Part shown: positions 24,797-33,173 of the stretch, piece by piece | Layout of the letters: each line of letters starts with the position of its first letter | How positions within the stretch are numbered: position 1 is the stretch's first letter | NCBI GenBank assembly: GCA_011959105.1 | Contig: BLLU01000298.1 | Location: 1 to 36,263, forward strand | Length of the DNA stretch: 36,263 nucleotides | Reading direction: 5' to 3' | Source: Lachnospiraceae bacterium | Lineage (GTDB): Bacteria > Bacillota > Clostridia > Lachnospirales > Lachnospiraceae | Position numbers and translations under genes: made by a program | The notes under the pieces: model-generated | Seen by the model: only the letters and a program-made list of their open reading frames with translations | Database searches by the model: none | What the model was told of the DNA's origin: nothing

Positions 24797-25489
24797 ATGG
24801 GATTTCGATACGAGACACATTTGCATACCTGTGAGGGGAGTGCCTGCGCCAGCGCGTCGGGGGCGGAGATGGCCCGGGCCTATAAGGAACTGGGATATAC
24901 GGGGATCTTTGTGACGGATCATTTTTTCAACGGAAATACGGCGGTGCCCCTGTGTCTGCCCTGGCGGGAGCGGATCGAGCGCTTCTGCCTGGGGTATGAG
25001 CATGCCAGAGAAGAAGGGGAGAAGATCGGGCTTGATGTATTTTTCGGCTTCGAGTACGGAGTCCGGGGGGCGGATTTCCTGGTCTACAATCTGGACAGGG
25101 AATGGCTGATCCGGCATAAGGATATAGACCGGGTGGATCCCAGGAAGGCTTTTTTCCTGATGCATCAGGACGGGGCGTTTATCATTCACGCCCATCCGTT
25201 CCGGGAGAGGGACTATATCGACCACATCGAATTGTTTCCCCGGGACGTGGACGGGGTGGAAATCGTCAACGGGGCGCATTTGAAGCAGCCGGAGACCAAT
25301 GACCGGGCCAAGATCTATGCCATGATGTACGGACTGCCGGGCACGGCGGGGTCGGATTCTCATCATCTGCAGGGGCTTCCCGGCAGCGGCGTGGAACTGC
25401 CCGGGAAAGTGGCCCGGCCCCTTGACTACCTGGAGATGGTGCAGGCCGGGGAGGTCAAATGTCTGGGCTATGGCCAGGTGTTGGACTGA
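24797..25489 (+). CDS. PHP-domain metal-dependent phosphoesterase
   Basis: A 230-aa cytosolic protein of the PHP superfamily (histidinol-phosphatase / polymerase PHP fold). Metal ligands are visible in order: THLHT (H8, H10), TDHFF (D41, H42), a FGFEYG segment with the central Glu, FIIHAHPF, and GSDSHH at 185-190. It probably hydrolyses a phosphomonoester or a related nucleotide or sugar phosphate; the family does not fix the substrate. Start ATG 24797 is 5 bp after the permease stop and preceded by GGGAGGATTAGGA, so it is coupled to the export operon and likely ends it. An AT-rich gap of about 140 bp follows. Confidence 0.9.
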   Translation: MGFRYETHLHTCEGSACASASGAEMARAYKELGYTGIFVTDHFFNGNTAVPLCLPWRERIERFCLGYEHAREEGEKIGLDVFFGFEYGVRGADFLVYNLDREWLIRHKDIDRVDPRKAFFLMHQDGAFIIHAHPFRERDYIDHIELFPRDVDGVEIVNGAHLKQPETNDRAKIYAMMYGLPGTAGSDSHHLQGLPGSGVELPGKVARPLDYLEMVQAGEVKCLGYGQVLD

Positions 25490-25632
25490 GAAAAATATTT
25501 GTTTAATTTATTGTAAAATCTATGGTAAAAAAGAATTAAGTATAGTAAAATGAACTATGGAGACAGGGACACGGATAAGTATCTTGGGGATATTCGTAGA
25601 AAACAGTATAGGGAGCGCGGGAGGAAATGGGG

Positions 25633-26406
25633 ATGAAAATACAGGATTTCTGTGATATGAAGAAGTTCGAGGAGATTATGCAGAACTGGGCGGAGAGTAC
25701 GGGGCTGGCCACTGTGGCCGTGGGAGAGGACGGCCAGTATATCAGCCAATGCTATAATTTTACGGATTTCTGTATCAAGCTGACCCGGGGCAGCGCGGAG
25801 GGCTGCAGGCGCTGTGAGAAGAATGACCGGGAGGGCAAAGGCGTCTATGCCTGCCATGCGGGGCTGATGGACTTTGGCATTCCCATTACGCTGGGAGACG
25901 GCACGGTGCTGGGGAGCGTCATCGGCGGCCAGGTACTGCCGGAAAATCCGGATGAGGAGAGTTTCCGGGCCACGGCCAGGGAACTGGGGATAGACGAGGA
26001 CCGCTACATAGAGGCGCTGCAGCAGGTGAACGTAAGGACCAGAGAGCAGATAGAGGCTTCCGCTCAACTGTTGGGGGATGTAATCAACATGTTTGTGCGG
26101 GCCAGCTATGCCACCACCCAGAATGAACAGATCGTGAACCAGCTGCAGGAGGGCATCAACAAGGCGGCGGAACAGCTTGTGATGGCCAATGAGAACACCC
26201 ACCAGATCGAGGCGTTCAGCAACCGGCAGAAAATCCTGGCGCTGAACGCCAGCATAGAGGCGGCGCGCTCCGGGGAGGCAGGCCGGGGGTTTGCCGTGGT
26301 GGCCCAGGAGGTACAGAAGCTGGCTCAGGGGATGGCTGTAACCAGCGTGAATATCAAAAATGCACTGAAACAGGTAACGGATACGATTATGCAGCTGAAA
26401 CAGTGA
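25633..26406 (+). CDS. Minimal soluble chemoreceptor: PocR sensor plus short MCP hairpin
   Basis: A 257-aa cytosolic protein. Residues 1-155 form a PocR ligand-binding domain, a PAS-like fold, with the cysteine pattern C58, C61 and C74-H75 in [10 protein letters not shown]. Residues about 160-257 are a very short chemoreceptor signalling hairpin with tip [24 protein letters not shown] (196-220) and only about 35-40 residues in each arm. The usual methylation helices are therefore missing, and there is no TM. PocR domains sense small organic ligands such as propanediol-type compounds or hydrocarbon derivatives in known cases. Start ATG 25633 lies 8 bases after GGGAGG; the ATG at 25627 is too close. 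It follows an AT-rich, promoter-like region and is separated from the next gene by a small hairpin. Confidence 0.9.
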   Translation: MKIQDFCDMKKFEEIMQNWAESTGLATVAVGEDGQYISQCYNFTDFCIKLTRGSAEGCRRCEKNDREGKGVYACHAGLMDFGIPITLGDGTVLGSVIGGQVLPENPDEESFRATARELGIDEDRYIEALQQVNVRTREQIEASAQLLGDVINMFVRASYATTQNEQIVNQLQEGINKAAEQLVMANENTHQIEAFSNRQKILALNASIEAARSGEAGRGFAVVAQEVQKLAQGMAVTSVNIKNALKQVTDTIMQLKQ

Positions 26407-26412
26407 CGGCGA

Positions 26413-26433
26413 GGGCAGCGGAAGCTGCCCTTT
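26413..26433 (+). terminator. Small hairpin after the PocR receptor gene
   Basis: GGGCAGC and GCTGCCC (7-bp stem) enclose a GGAA tetraloop, followed by TTT. It starts 6 bases after the stop codon. With only three Ts it is at best a weak terminator or attenuator between the PocR receptor and the mannosidase. Confidence 0.5.
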
Positions 26434-26523
26434 ATGAATGCGCGGCAGAGCGGCCCGGGATTATGGGCTGCGGATGTTCCGGGAGAACGGGCGGAACGAA
26501 AGGAAGCGAAACAGGAGGCGGTC

Positions 26524-29109
26524 ATGCAAAAGATTGATTTGTGTGGAAACTGGAGAATGAAGATACTGGGAGAGAATGTATATCATATCCCGGAGGAGTG
26601 GATGGAGGCCAGGGTCCCGGGTTCCGTGTATGCAGCTCTGCTGGAGCAGGGGAAGATGCCGGATCCCTATTACCGGGATAATGAACTGAATGCCACCCGG
26701 CTGATGGAGAATGATTTTGTGTATGAGACGGACCTGGAGATCACGGAAGAGATGCTTTCCCTGGACGGGGTTATGCTGCGGTTTGAGGGGATTGACACTC
26801 TGGGCGAAGTGTATCTGGGGGAGACGCTGCTGGGTCATGTGGAGAACATGCACCGGATATGGGAATACGATATCCGGCAGCTGGCCCGGGTGGGGCGCAA
26901 TACCCTGCGGGTACTGCTCCATTCCCCTATTCGATATATTAAAGAAGAAAATGAGAAGGTGTTCACCGGCGGGTCCAACGAGGCCATGGCCGGTTATCCC
27001 CATCTGCGCAAGGCCCACTGCATGTTCGGCTGGGACTGGGGTCCCAGGCTGCCGGACGCCGGGATTTTCCGGGGGGTGAGCCTGCAGCTTATAGACAGCG
27101 CCCGGCTGGACAGCGTCTATGTGGTCCAGCGGCACGAAGGCCCTCATATGTGCCGGGTCAATCCCGGGGAGAGCAGGGTGCAGAAGCCCCTTTCCGTGCC
27201 TGTGCCCCAGACGGCGGAGGGCCGTATCGGAGTACAGGTGGACCGGGTGCGGCTGGAATTCCAGGTGGATCTGGAGGTGTTCCGGGAGGAGGAAGAGTTG
27301 TCGGCGACAGTCACGGTGACCTCTCCCGAGGGTACGGTGTACGGCCAGTCCCCGGACGGCAGCATCACCATCGTGCATCCCCGACTGTGGTGGCCCAATG
27401 GCTACGGGGAGCAGCCTCTTTACAAGGTGAAGGCCCTGTTGCTGGGCAGTGACGGACGCATTCTGGATACCTGGGAGCGGCAGATCGGCCTGCGCACCAT
27501 GACGGTGGACACCCGGGCCGATGAGTGGGGGAATCAGTTTGCCCATCAGGTGAACGGCGTGGATGTCTTTGCCATGGGAGCGGACTATATTCCGGAGGAT
27601 AATCTGCTGTCCAGAGTGACTCCGGCGCGCACGGAGAAGCTGCTGGCGGACGCGGCCCGGGCCGGGCACAACAGCATCCGGGTGTGGGGCGGGGGCTATT
27701 ACCCGGACGACTTTTTCTATGATGCCTGTGACCGGCTGGGCCTGCTTGTGTGGCAGGACTTTATGTATGCCTGCTCTTCTTATGAACTGAATGAAGCCTT
27801 TGAGGAGAATATCGAAGCGGAGACCCGGGACAATGTGCGGCGCATCCGGCATCATGCCTGTCTGGGGCTGTGGTGCGGCAATAACGAGATGGAGACCCAG
27901 ACCCTGGACCGAAGCTGGAAGCCGTCTCAGAAACAGTTTTATGATTATATCAAGCTGTATGAGCATATCATCCCCAAGATTCTGCGGCAGGAGGACCCCC
28001 ATACCTTTTACTGGCCCTCCTCTCCGTCATCGGGCGGGAATTTTGACAATCCCTGGGATGAAAACCGGGGGGATACCCACTATTGGGATGTGTGGCATGG
28101 AAACAAGCCCTTTACCGAATACCGCAAATTCCGGTTCCGCTATCTGTCGGAATTCGGTTTCCAGTCCTTCCCCTGTCTGCAGACCGTGGAGAGTTTTACG
28201 GAGCCGGAGGATCGGAATATTTTTTCCCGGGTCATGGAGATGCACCAGCGGAATGTGGCGGCCAACGGCAAGATCCTGAATTATCTGTCGGCCACCTATC
28301 TGTATCCCGGCAGCTTTGACCTGCTGCTCTATGCATCTCAATTGCTGCAGATGGAGGCCATACGGTACGGTGTGGAACATTTCCGCAGGCATCGGGGCCA
28401 CTGCATGGGCACGGTGGTGTGGCAGCTCAATGACATCTGGCCGGTGGCTTCCTGGGCCAGCATTGATTATTACGGGAGATGGAAGCCGCTGCATTATGCC
28501 CAGAAGCGGATGTTTGCCCCGGTGCTGCTTTCCTGCCAGGAGATGGGGGAACTGTCCCAGCGCCCCTACTGCATTATGGAACCGGGCCCCATGGAGGTAT
28601 CGGCACAACTCTGCGTGTCCAATGAGACATTGGAGGAGCTGCGGGGCATCTGCCATTGGCAGCTGCGCAATCCGCTGGGAGAGGTGCTGCTCTGGGGGGA
28701 TCCCCGGGTGAGTGTGGGCCCTCTGGACACTTTGTGGCTGGATAAGACAGAGTTTACGGACAGTCCCGGATTCGACCCGCGGGAGCGGTATTTCAGCTAT
28801 CAGTTGGAAGTGGAGGGACAGATCGTCTCCGAGGGTGTCAGCCTGTTTACGGCGCCCAAGCATTTTTGCTTTGCGGACCCGGGCCTGACGGTGCGCCGGG
28901 AGGGAGACAGCCTGGTGATCCGGGCGGAGCATTTTGCCAAATCCGTGGAGATTCTGGGCTTTGAAGAAAGCATCGGCCCGGACAGCGGTTATCGCTATGT
29001 GAAGCTCTCCGACAATTATTTTGATATGAATCCCGGAGAAAAGAGAGTGCGGATCCTGGAGGGAGACGCAGAGAATTTCAGAGTGCGGAGTGTCTATGAT
29101 ATTCGCTAA
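26524..29109 (+). CDS. Beta-mannosidase, glycoside hydrolase family 2
   Basis: An 861-aa cytosolic enzyme (no signal peptide) that removes terminal beta-mannosyl residues from manno-oligosaccharides or N-glycan cores. Family features in order are an N-terminal jelly-roll (VPGSVYAALLEQG, HCMFGWDWGPRLPDAG), an immunoglobulin-like domain, and a TIM barrel with the acid/base glutamate in WCGNNE (E455) and the nucleophile in LSEFGFQSFP (E543). FRRHRGHCMGTVVWQLNDIWP is the expected substrate-pocket segment. Length matches typical GH2 mannosidases. The ATG at 26524 follows AGGAGG by 5 bases; an in-frame ATG at 26434 has no ribosome site. It lies in the same orientation as the receptor genes around it, so substrate sensing and use may be linked. 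Confidence 0.93.
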   Translation: MQKIDLCGNWRMKILGENVYHIPEEWMEARVPGSVYAALLEQGKMPDPYYRDNELNATRLMENDFVYETDLEITEEMLSLDGVMLRFEGIDTLGEVYLGETLLGHVENMHRIWEYDIRQLARVGRNTLRVLLHSPIRYIKEENEKVFTGGSNEAMAGYPHLRKAHCMFGWDWGPRLPDAGIFRGVSLQLIDSARLDSVYVVQRHEGPHMCRVNPGESRVQKPLSVPVPQTAEGRIGVQVDRVRLEFQVDLEVFREEEELSATVTVTSPEGTVYGQSPDGSITIVHPRLWWPNGYGEQPLYKVKALLLGSDGRILDTWERQIGLRTMTVDTRADEWGNQFAHQVNGVDVFAMGADYIPEDNLLSRVTPARTEKLLADAARAGHNSIRVWGGGYYPDDFFYDACDRLGLLVWQDFMYACSSYELNEAFEENIEAETRDNVRRIRHHACLGLWCGNNEMETQTLDRSWKPSQKQFYDYIKLYEHIIPKILRQEDPHTFYWPSSPSSGGNFDNPWDENRGDTHYWDVWHGNKPFTEYRKFRFRYLSEFGFQSFPCLQTVESFTEPEDRNIFSRVMEMHQRNVAANGKILNYLSATYLYPGSFDLLLYASQLLQMEAIRYGVEHFRRHRGHCMGTVVWQLNDIWPVASWASIDYYGRWKPLHYAQKRMFAPVLLSCQEMGELSQRPYCIMEPGPMEVSAQLCVSNETLEELRGICHWQLRNPLGEVLLWGDPRVSVGPLDTLWLDKTEFTDSPGFDPRERYFSYQLEVEGQIVSEGVSLFTAPKHFCFADPGLTVRREGDSLVIRAEHFAKSVEILGFEESIGPDSGYRYVKLSDNYFDMNPGEKRVRILEGDAENFRVRSVYDIR

Positions 29110-29128
29110 AGCAGGGAATGGGGTGCCT

Positions 29129-29569
29129 ATGAGAATCAGAACGGGCAGGGAGATCGGCAGGACTCTGCGGCGGGACTGGGACAATTATAAGACAGGGCTG
29201 TTGGTGGCGGCAGCCGTGACGGCGGGGGTCAGTCTGCTGGGCCATGGCCTGTGCCCCAGCAGGGAATTGCTGGGGCTTCCCTGCCCCGGATGCGGTCTGA
29301 CCAGAAGTATTCTTCTGATCCTGCAGGGGCATTTTGCGGAAAGCTGGCAGCTGCAGCCCTTTGGGTATGTCTGGCTGGCGCTGGGAGTTGTGTTTCTGCT
29401 GGACCGTTATGTGCTGGAGTCCCGTCAGAGACTTTGGAAAGGGATGCTGGCCGCAGTCTGTGTGGGTATGATGGTGCTGTATGGATATCGGATGATGACC
29501 ATGTTCCCTCATAGGGAGCCCATGACTTACTATGAGGAAAATCTGCTGCGCAGGTTTCTGATATTATGA
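29129..29569 (+). CDS. DUF2752 small membrane protein
   Basis: A 146-aa protein with two or three TM helices. The DUF2752 signature is clear: CPSRELLGLPCPGCGLTRS followed by a helix and an LQPFGYVW segment. The CPGCGLTR motif resembles a metal- or thiol-reactive site, but the family has no established function. It starts 20 bp after the mannosidase stop, with ATG 29129 preceded by GGGGTG; an in-frame upstream ATG at 29090 would overlap the mannosidase. It probably shares the mannosidase transcript. Confidence 0.85.
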   Translation: MRIRTGREIGRTLRRDWDNYKTGLLVAAAVTAGVSLLGHGLCPSRELLGLPCPGCGLTRSILLILQGHFAESWQLQPFGYVWLALGVVFLLDRYVLESRQRLWKGMLAAVCVGMMVLYGYRMMTMFPHREPMTYYEENLLRRFLIL

Positions 29570-29614
29570 GGGAACGGTAAAAGAGATGGATAAGTGCATG
29601 AAAAGAGGTATGTT

Positions 29615-31024
29615 ATGGGCATTTTGATGAAATCAAGAGGAAAAAGCCTGATGCGGGCGATGGCACAACTGGAGGAGGCGGACTACGGCAGAGAGTCCGC
29701 GGAGATGGCGCAGATATATGACCGCCTGGTTGCGGGGCGTTCCCGGTTTGAGGCGGTGATGTCCAATCTTTTTGATTCCCTGATGCGGATCAGTTCCCTG
29801 GACCTGTCTTTAAGATATTATTCCGGGATGCTGCAGGAAATTTCGGACAGCGTATCGGAGGCTTCGGGTGTGATTCACAAGGCCTCCGGGGAGGCGGCTT
29901 CCGTGTCGGAATCGGTGTCCCGGCAGCATGAGGAATTGACCGACACCATCATCCAAGTATCGGAAGAGGCCAGGAATGTATATCAGAAGATTGACGAAGG
30001 CCAGCAGGAACTGACCCAGACCAGGGATCTTTCTCACAATACTATCCGCGCGTCCAGGGAAATGCAGCAGGATATGGGGCAGCTTTCCCGGATTTTAGGT
30101 CAGATGAACCAGGTGATCGAGGGTATCAATTCCATATCCAATCAGACCAATCTGCTTGCGCTGAATGCCTCCATAGAAGCCGCCCGGGCCGGGGAAGCGG
30201 GAAAGGGCTTCGCGGTGGTGGCAGACCAGATCCGAAACCTGGCCGGTGAGACCCAGAACCTGACCACCAGCATGGGACATTTTGTGGCGGATATCCGATC
30301 GGCTTCTTCAAAGAGCGTCAAGAGCGCCGATGACACCATAGCATCCATGGAGAAGGTAACGGATAAAATCGGTCGTATTTGGGGATTGAACGAGGACAAC
30401 CGAAAGCATCTGGAAAAAATTACGGACAGTATCTCCTCTCTGGCCGGTCTCAGCCAGGAGATCAGCAGTTCCATCATAGAGCTGGAATCCCGGGCGGCGG
30501 ATATTGACAAGCAGTGCGGGATACTGCAGGAGGATATGACCCAGATGAGAGCGCACAGCCAGAACATCGACAACATTGCCGCGCCGCTGGGGTCCATAGA
30601 GGCCAGCCTGGACGGGGCTGCAAAGGCCATGGGACGGATGGCGCAGGACGCGTTTTATAAACTGGAGGACAGACATTTCGCCGAATATATGGAGAAGGCG
30701 GTCAACGCGCATAAAGGCTGGCTGTCCAACCTGGAGAAGATCGTAAGGGAGAGGACCATCCTTCCGCTGCAGATCAATGAAAAGAAATGCGGATTCGGCC
30801 ATTTCTACTATGCTATTGTTCCGCTGGAACCTGCTGTCATGGGAAAGTGGAGGGAACTGGAGGATAAACATAAAAAGTTTCATTCCTTCGGCAAACAGGC
30901 AGTGGACGCATTGCTGGAAGGGGATTATGCAGGGGCGGAGCGAATCTATCAGGAAGCCTGCCAATATTCCCAAATCCTGATACAGGATCTGGAAGAGATT
31001 CAAAAAGCCTTTACGGTGGCTTAG
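29615..31024 (+). CDS. Soluble chemoreceptor with C-terminal CZB zinc-binding domain
   Basis: A 469-aa cytoplasmic MCP without TM segments. A helical N-terminal region (1-100) leads into the signalling coiled coil with tip [12 protein letters not shown]...[12 protein letters not shown] (175-199). The C-terminal 120 residues are a CZB (chemoreceptor zinc-binding) domain: H366, C392 in KCGFGHFYY, and H419/H423 in HKKFH fit the H...CxFGxxY...HxxxH pattern. CZB domains sense zinc availability or hypochlorous acid through the zinc-cysteine pair. Here the usual Trp of CxFGxW is Phe. Start ATG 29615 is preceded by AAGAGG at the right distance; a GTG at 29594 lacks that support. A strong hairpin terminator follows. 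Confidence 0.92.
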   Translation: MGILMKSRGKSLMRAMAQLEEADYGRESAEMAQIYDRLVAGRSRFEAVMSNLFDSLMRISSLDLSLRYYSGMLQEISDSVSEASGVIHKASGEAASVSESVSRQHEELTDTIIQVSEEARNVYQKIDEGQQELTQTRDLSHNTIRASREMQQDMGQLSRILGQMNQVIEGINSISNQTNLLALNASIEAARAGEAGKGFAVVADQIRNLAGETQNLTTSMGHFVADIRSASSKSVKSADDTIASMEKVTDKIGRIWGLNEDNRKHLEKITDSISSLAGLSQEISSSIIELESRAADIDKQCGILQEDMTQMRAHSQNIDNIAAPLGSIEASLDGAAKAMGRMAQDAFYKLEDRHFAEYMEKAVNAHKGWLSNLEKIVRERTILPLQINEKKCGFGHFYYAIVPLEPAVMGKWRELEDKHKKFHSFGKQAVDALLEGDYAGAERIYQEACQYSQILIQDLEEIQKAFTVA

Positions 31025-31072
31025 AAAAGTCAATGACGGAAAAGAGTTGTGGGCGCAGGGACCCACGGCAAA

Positions 31073-31106
31073 GAAAGGACTGTCGCATTTTTGCGACAGT
31101 CCTTTC
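31073..31106. terminator. Bidirectional terminator between the CZB receptor and pepF
   Basis: GAAAGGACTGTCGCA (31073-31087) pairs perfectly with TGCGACAGTCCTTTC (31092-31106) around a four-T loop. The 15-bp stem lies between two convergent genes; A- and T-rich arm ends allow use from either side. Confidence 0.85.
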
Positions 31107-31146
31107 CGACATTGCCGTTTAAAAAATCTTAGCGTGTACACCGGTT

Positions 31147-32946
31147 TTATTTGGTGAGTTCTTCCAACTCCTCGATCACCTGGCCGAATACGTCCAGAGC
31201 GTCCTGGATGGGCTGGGCGGTGGTCAGGTCCACGCCTGCGATCTTAAGCAGTTCCACCGGGGGCATGGAGCAGCCGCCGGAGAGGAATTTTTTGTAGCGT
31301 TCCACGGCGGGAGCGCCTTCCTCCAGGATGCTGTGGGCGATGGCCACGGCGGCGGAGAAGGATGTGGCGTACTGATATACATAGAAATTGTAATAGAAAT
31401 GGGGAATTCTTGCCCATTCCACGCCGATCTCCGGATCGGATACCATGTCCGGACCATAGTACTTGGAGTTCAGATCATAATATACTTTGGTCAGCGCTTC
31501 CGCCGTCAGGCTCTGGCCTTCCTCCGCCATTTGGTTGGTGATCATCTCATATTCCGCGAACATGGTCTGGCGGTACACGGTTCCCTTAAAGCTGTCCAGA
31601 TAGTGGTTCAGCAGATAGGCCCTTTCTTTTTTGTCCGTGGTGTGGGCCAGCAGGTATTCCATCAGCAGGATCTCATTGCAGGTGGAGGCCACTTCCGCCA
31701 CGAAGATCCGATAATGGGCGTACATGGGAGGCTGGGCGTGGTTGGAGTGCCAGGTGTGCATGGAATGGCCCATCTCATGGATCAGGGTGAACAGATTGTC
31801 CATATTGCCGGTATAGTTCAGCAGGATGTAAGGGTAGCTGTCGTAGGAACCGGTGGAGTAGGCGCCGCTGCGCTTGCCCTCGTTCTCGTACACATCGATC
31901 CAGCGGTTTTCAAAACCTTCCCGGACCACCTTGAGATAGTCCTCTCCCAGAGGGGCCAGAGCCTTCAGCACGGTCTCCCGGGCCTGCGCAAAGGGAATCT
32001 CCTTGGATACGCCGGCGATAATGGGGGTGTAGATGTCGTACATATGCAGTTCGTCCACGCCCAGCAGACGTTTGCGCAGGCGTATATAGCGATGCATCTT
32101 GTCCAGATTCCTGTTTACGGTGTCCACCAGATTCCGATACACCTGAGGGGATACGTTGACCATATCTACGGCTGCCTCCAGGGTGCTGTCATAGTGGCGG
32201 GCCCGGGCCTGGAAGATCAGTTGCTTCACCTGGCCGCTGTAGATGCTGGCCAGTGTGCGGGAATATTGTTTGTACACGCCGTACAGCTTTTCAAAAGTCT
32301 CTCTGCGGACCCGGCGGTCGGTGGATTCTTCCAGGGGCACGAAGCGGCCGTGGGTGATCTGTACCATCTCCCCGTTTTCATCCTCCACCTCGGGGAATTT
32401 CATGTCCGCGTTGCTGAAAATAGAGTAAGTCTGATCAGGATTACCGCAGACTTCGGAGGCATCCGCCAGCAGTTTTTCCATCTCCTTGGACAGAATATGG
32501 GGCTTCAGGCGCAGGGTATCCTCCAAGTCGATCCGATATTCCTCCAGATCGGGACACTGCTTATAGAAGTCTTCCAACTTTGCAGGCTCCAGTTCCAGAA
32601 TCTCAGGGGTGATGAAGGAGATGCCGCTCTGGATGCCGGCCACGATGCTGGAGAAGCGCTGGCTCATCTCCTGGTGGGTGTCGTTGGCGGTATCCTGATC
32701 GCTGAGACAGGACACATATACGCCCAGGTGGTTCAGCTTGCGGTACAGGGCGGTCTGCTCTCTAAGGACCTCCAGCAGGCTCTGCGCGCTGTCGCAGACA
32801 TGGCCCTCCCGGCCCGCCAGCTTCCGTCCCATCTCCTGGGACAGCGTCAGGTCGGTTTCCCAGGCCTCCCGGGACTCGTACATCAGACTCAGGTTCCAGG
32901 TGTCCTCCGGGGCCACCTGGTCCCTTGTGGGTAATGTTTTAGCCAT
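31147..32946 (-). CDS. pepF: Oligoendopeptidase F (M3 family zinc metallopeptidase)
   Basis: A 599-aa cytosolic peptidase. The zinc site HEMGH is at 390-394 and the third ligand is E418 in FVAEVASTCNE, the spacing expected for family M3. The N-terminal helical domain (LPTRDQVAPEDTWNLSLMY) and the C-terminal AIAHSILEEG region also fit PepF. It cleaves medium-length peptides after import or during protein turnover. Start ATG 32946 is preceded by AAGAGG with 8 bases spacing; the open frame extends upstream to 33036 but that part overlaps the promoter. It is a single-gene unit, convergent with the CZB receptor and divergent from the FIST gene. Confidence 0.96.
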   Translation of the reverse strand: MAKTLPTRDQVAPEDTWNLSLMYESREAWETDLTLSQEMGRKLAGREGHVCDSAQSLLEVLREQTALYRKLNHLGVYVSCLSDQDTANDTHQEMSQRFSSIVAGIQSGISFITPEILELEPAKLEDFYKQCPDLEEYRIDLEDTLRLKPHILSKEMEKLLADASEVCGNPDQTYSIFSNADMKFPEVEDENGEMVQITHGRFVPLEESTDRRVRRETFEKLYGVYKQYSRTLASIYSGQVKQLIFQARARHYDSTLEAAVDMVNVSPQVYRNLVDTVNRNLDKMHRYIRLRKRLLGVDELHMYDIYTPIIAGVSKEIPFAQARETVLKALAPLGEDYLKVVREGFENRWIDVYENEGKRSGAYSTGSYDSYPYILLNYTGNMDNLFTLIHEMGHSMHTWHSNHAQPPMYAHYRIFVAEVASTCNEILLMEYLLAHTTDKKERAYLLNHYLDSFKGTVYRQTMFAEYEMITNQMAEEGQSLTAEALTKVYYDLNSKYYGPDMVSDPEIGVEWARIPHFYYNFYVYQYATSFSAAVAIAHSILEEGAPAVERYKKFLSGGCSMPPVELLKIAGVDLTTAQPIQDALDVFGQVIEELEELTK

Positions 32947-33031
32947 AGTGATAACCTCTTTTCCCCATGGGAGCCGCAGGGCTGTCGGCGGCTGCGCCAC
33001 AGTCAGTATTTGGAGGGATTCTCCAGTTTTT

Positions 33032-33060
33032 ATCATACCATAGTCTGGAAGGATTATCCA
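33032..33060 (-). promoter_or_regulatory. Extended -10 promoter for pepF
   Basis: On the minus strand, TGGATA (33060-33055) is followed after 17 bp by TATGAT (33037-33032), preceded by TGG. The leader would be about 80 nt. Confidence 0.5.
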
Positions 33061-33095
33061 CTTTTTTGGAAAGGAAATTCATTCTCCAAAGCCTA

Positions 33096-33125
33096 TTGAC
33101 TGTAGGAAGTTTTTTCTAGTATAAT
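33096..33125 (+). promoter_or_regulatory. Promoter of the FIST / chemoreceptor operon
   Basis: TTGACT at 33096-33101 and perfect TATAAT at 33120-33125 are 18 bp apart. The expected start near 33132 gives a leader of about 42 nt with GGGAGG ahead of the ATG at 33174. Confidence 0.75.
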
Positions 33126-33173
33126 AAATACAATTATCTGCTATGCGGATAGAGGAAGGGAGGCATACATAAT

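Noticed and set aside
25500..25626. Promoter or riboswitch in the AT-rich region before the PocR receptor gene
   Set aside because: TATAGT (25541-25546) and TAAAAT boxes are present, but no -35 box is properly spaced and no conserved riboswitch core was recognised, so no precise site is called.
26461..28002. 513-codon open frame antisense to the beta-mannosidase
   Set aside because: It is a shadow of the GH2 gene, His/Pro/Gln-rich with no domain and no ribosome site.
31333..32934. 533-codon open frame antisense to pepF
   Set aside because: It is the mirror of a high-GC gene with codon bias; pepF has the HEMGH zinc site, a promoter and a ribosome site, and the antisense frame has no recognisable domain.
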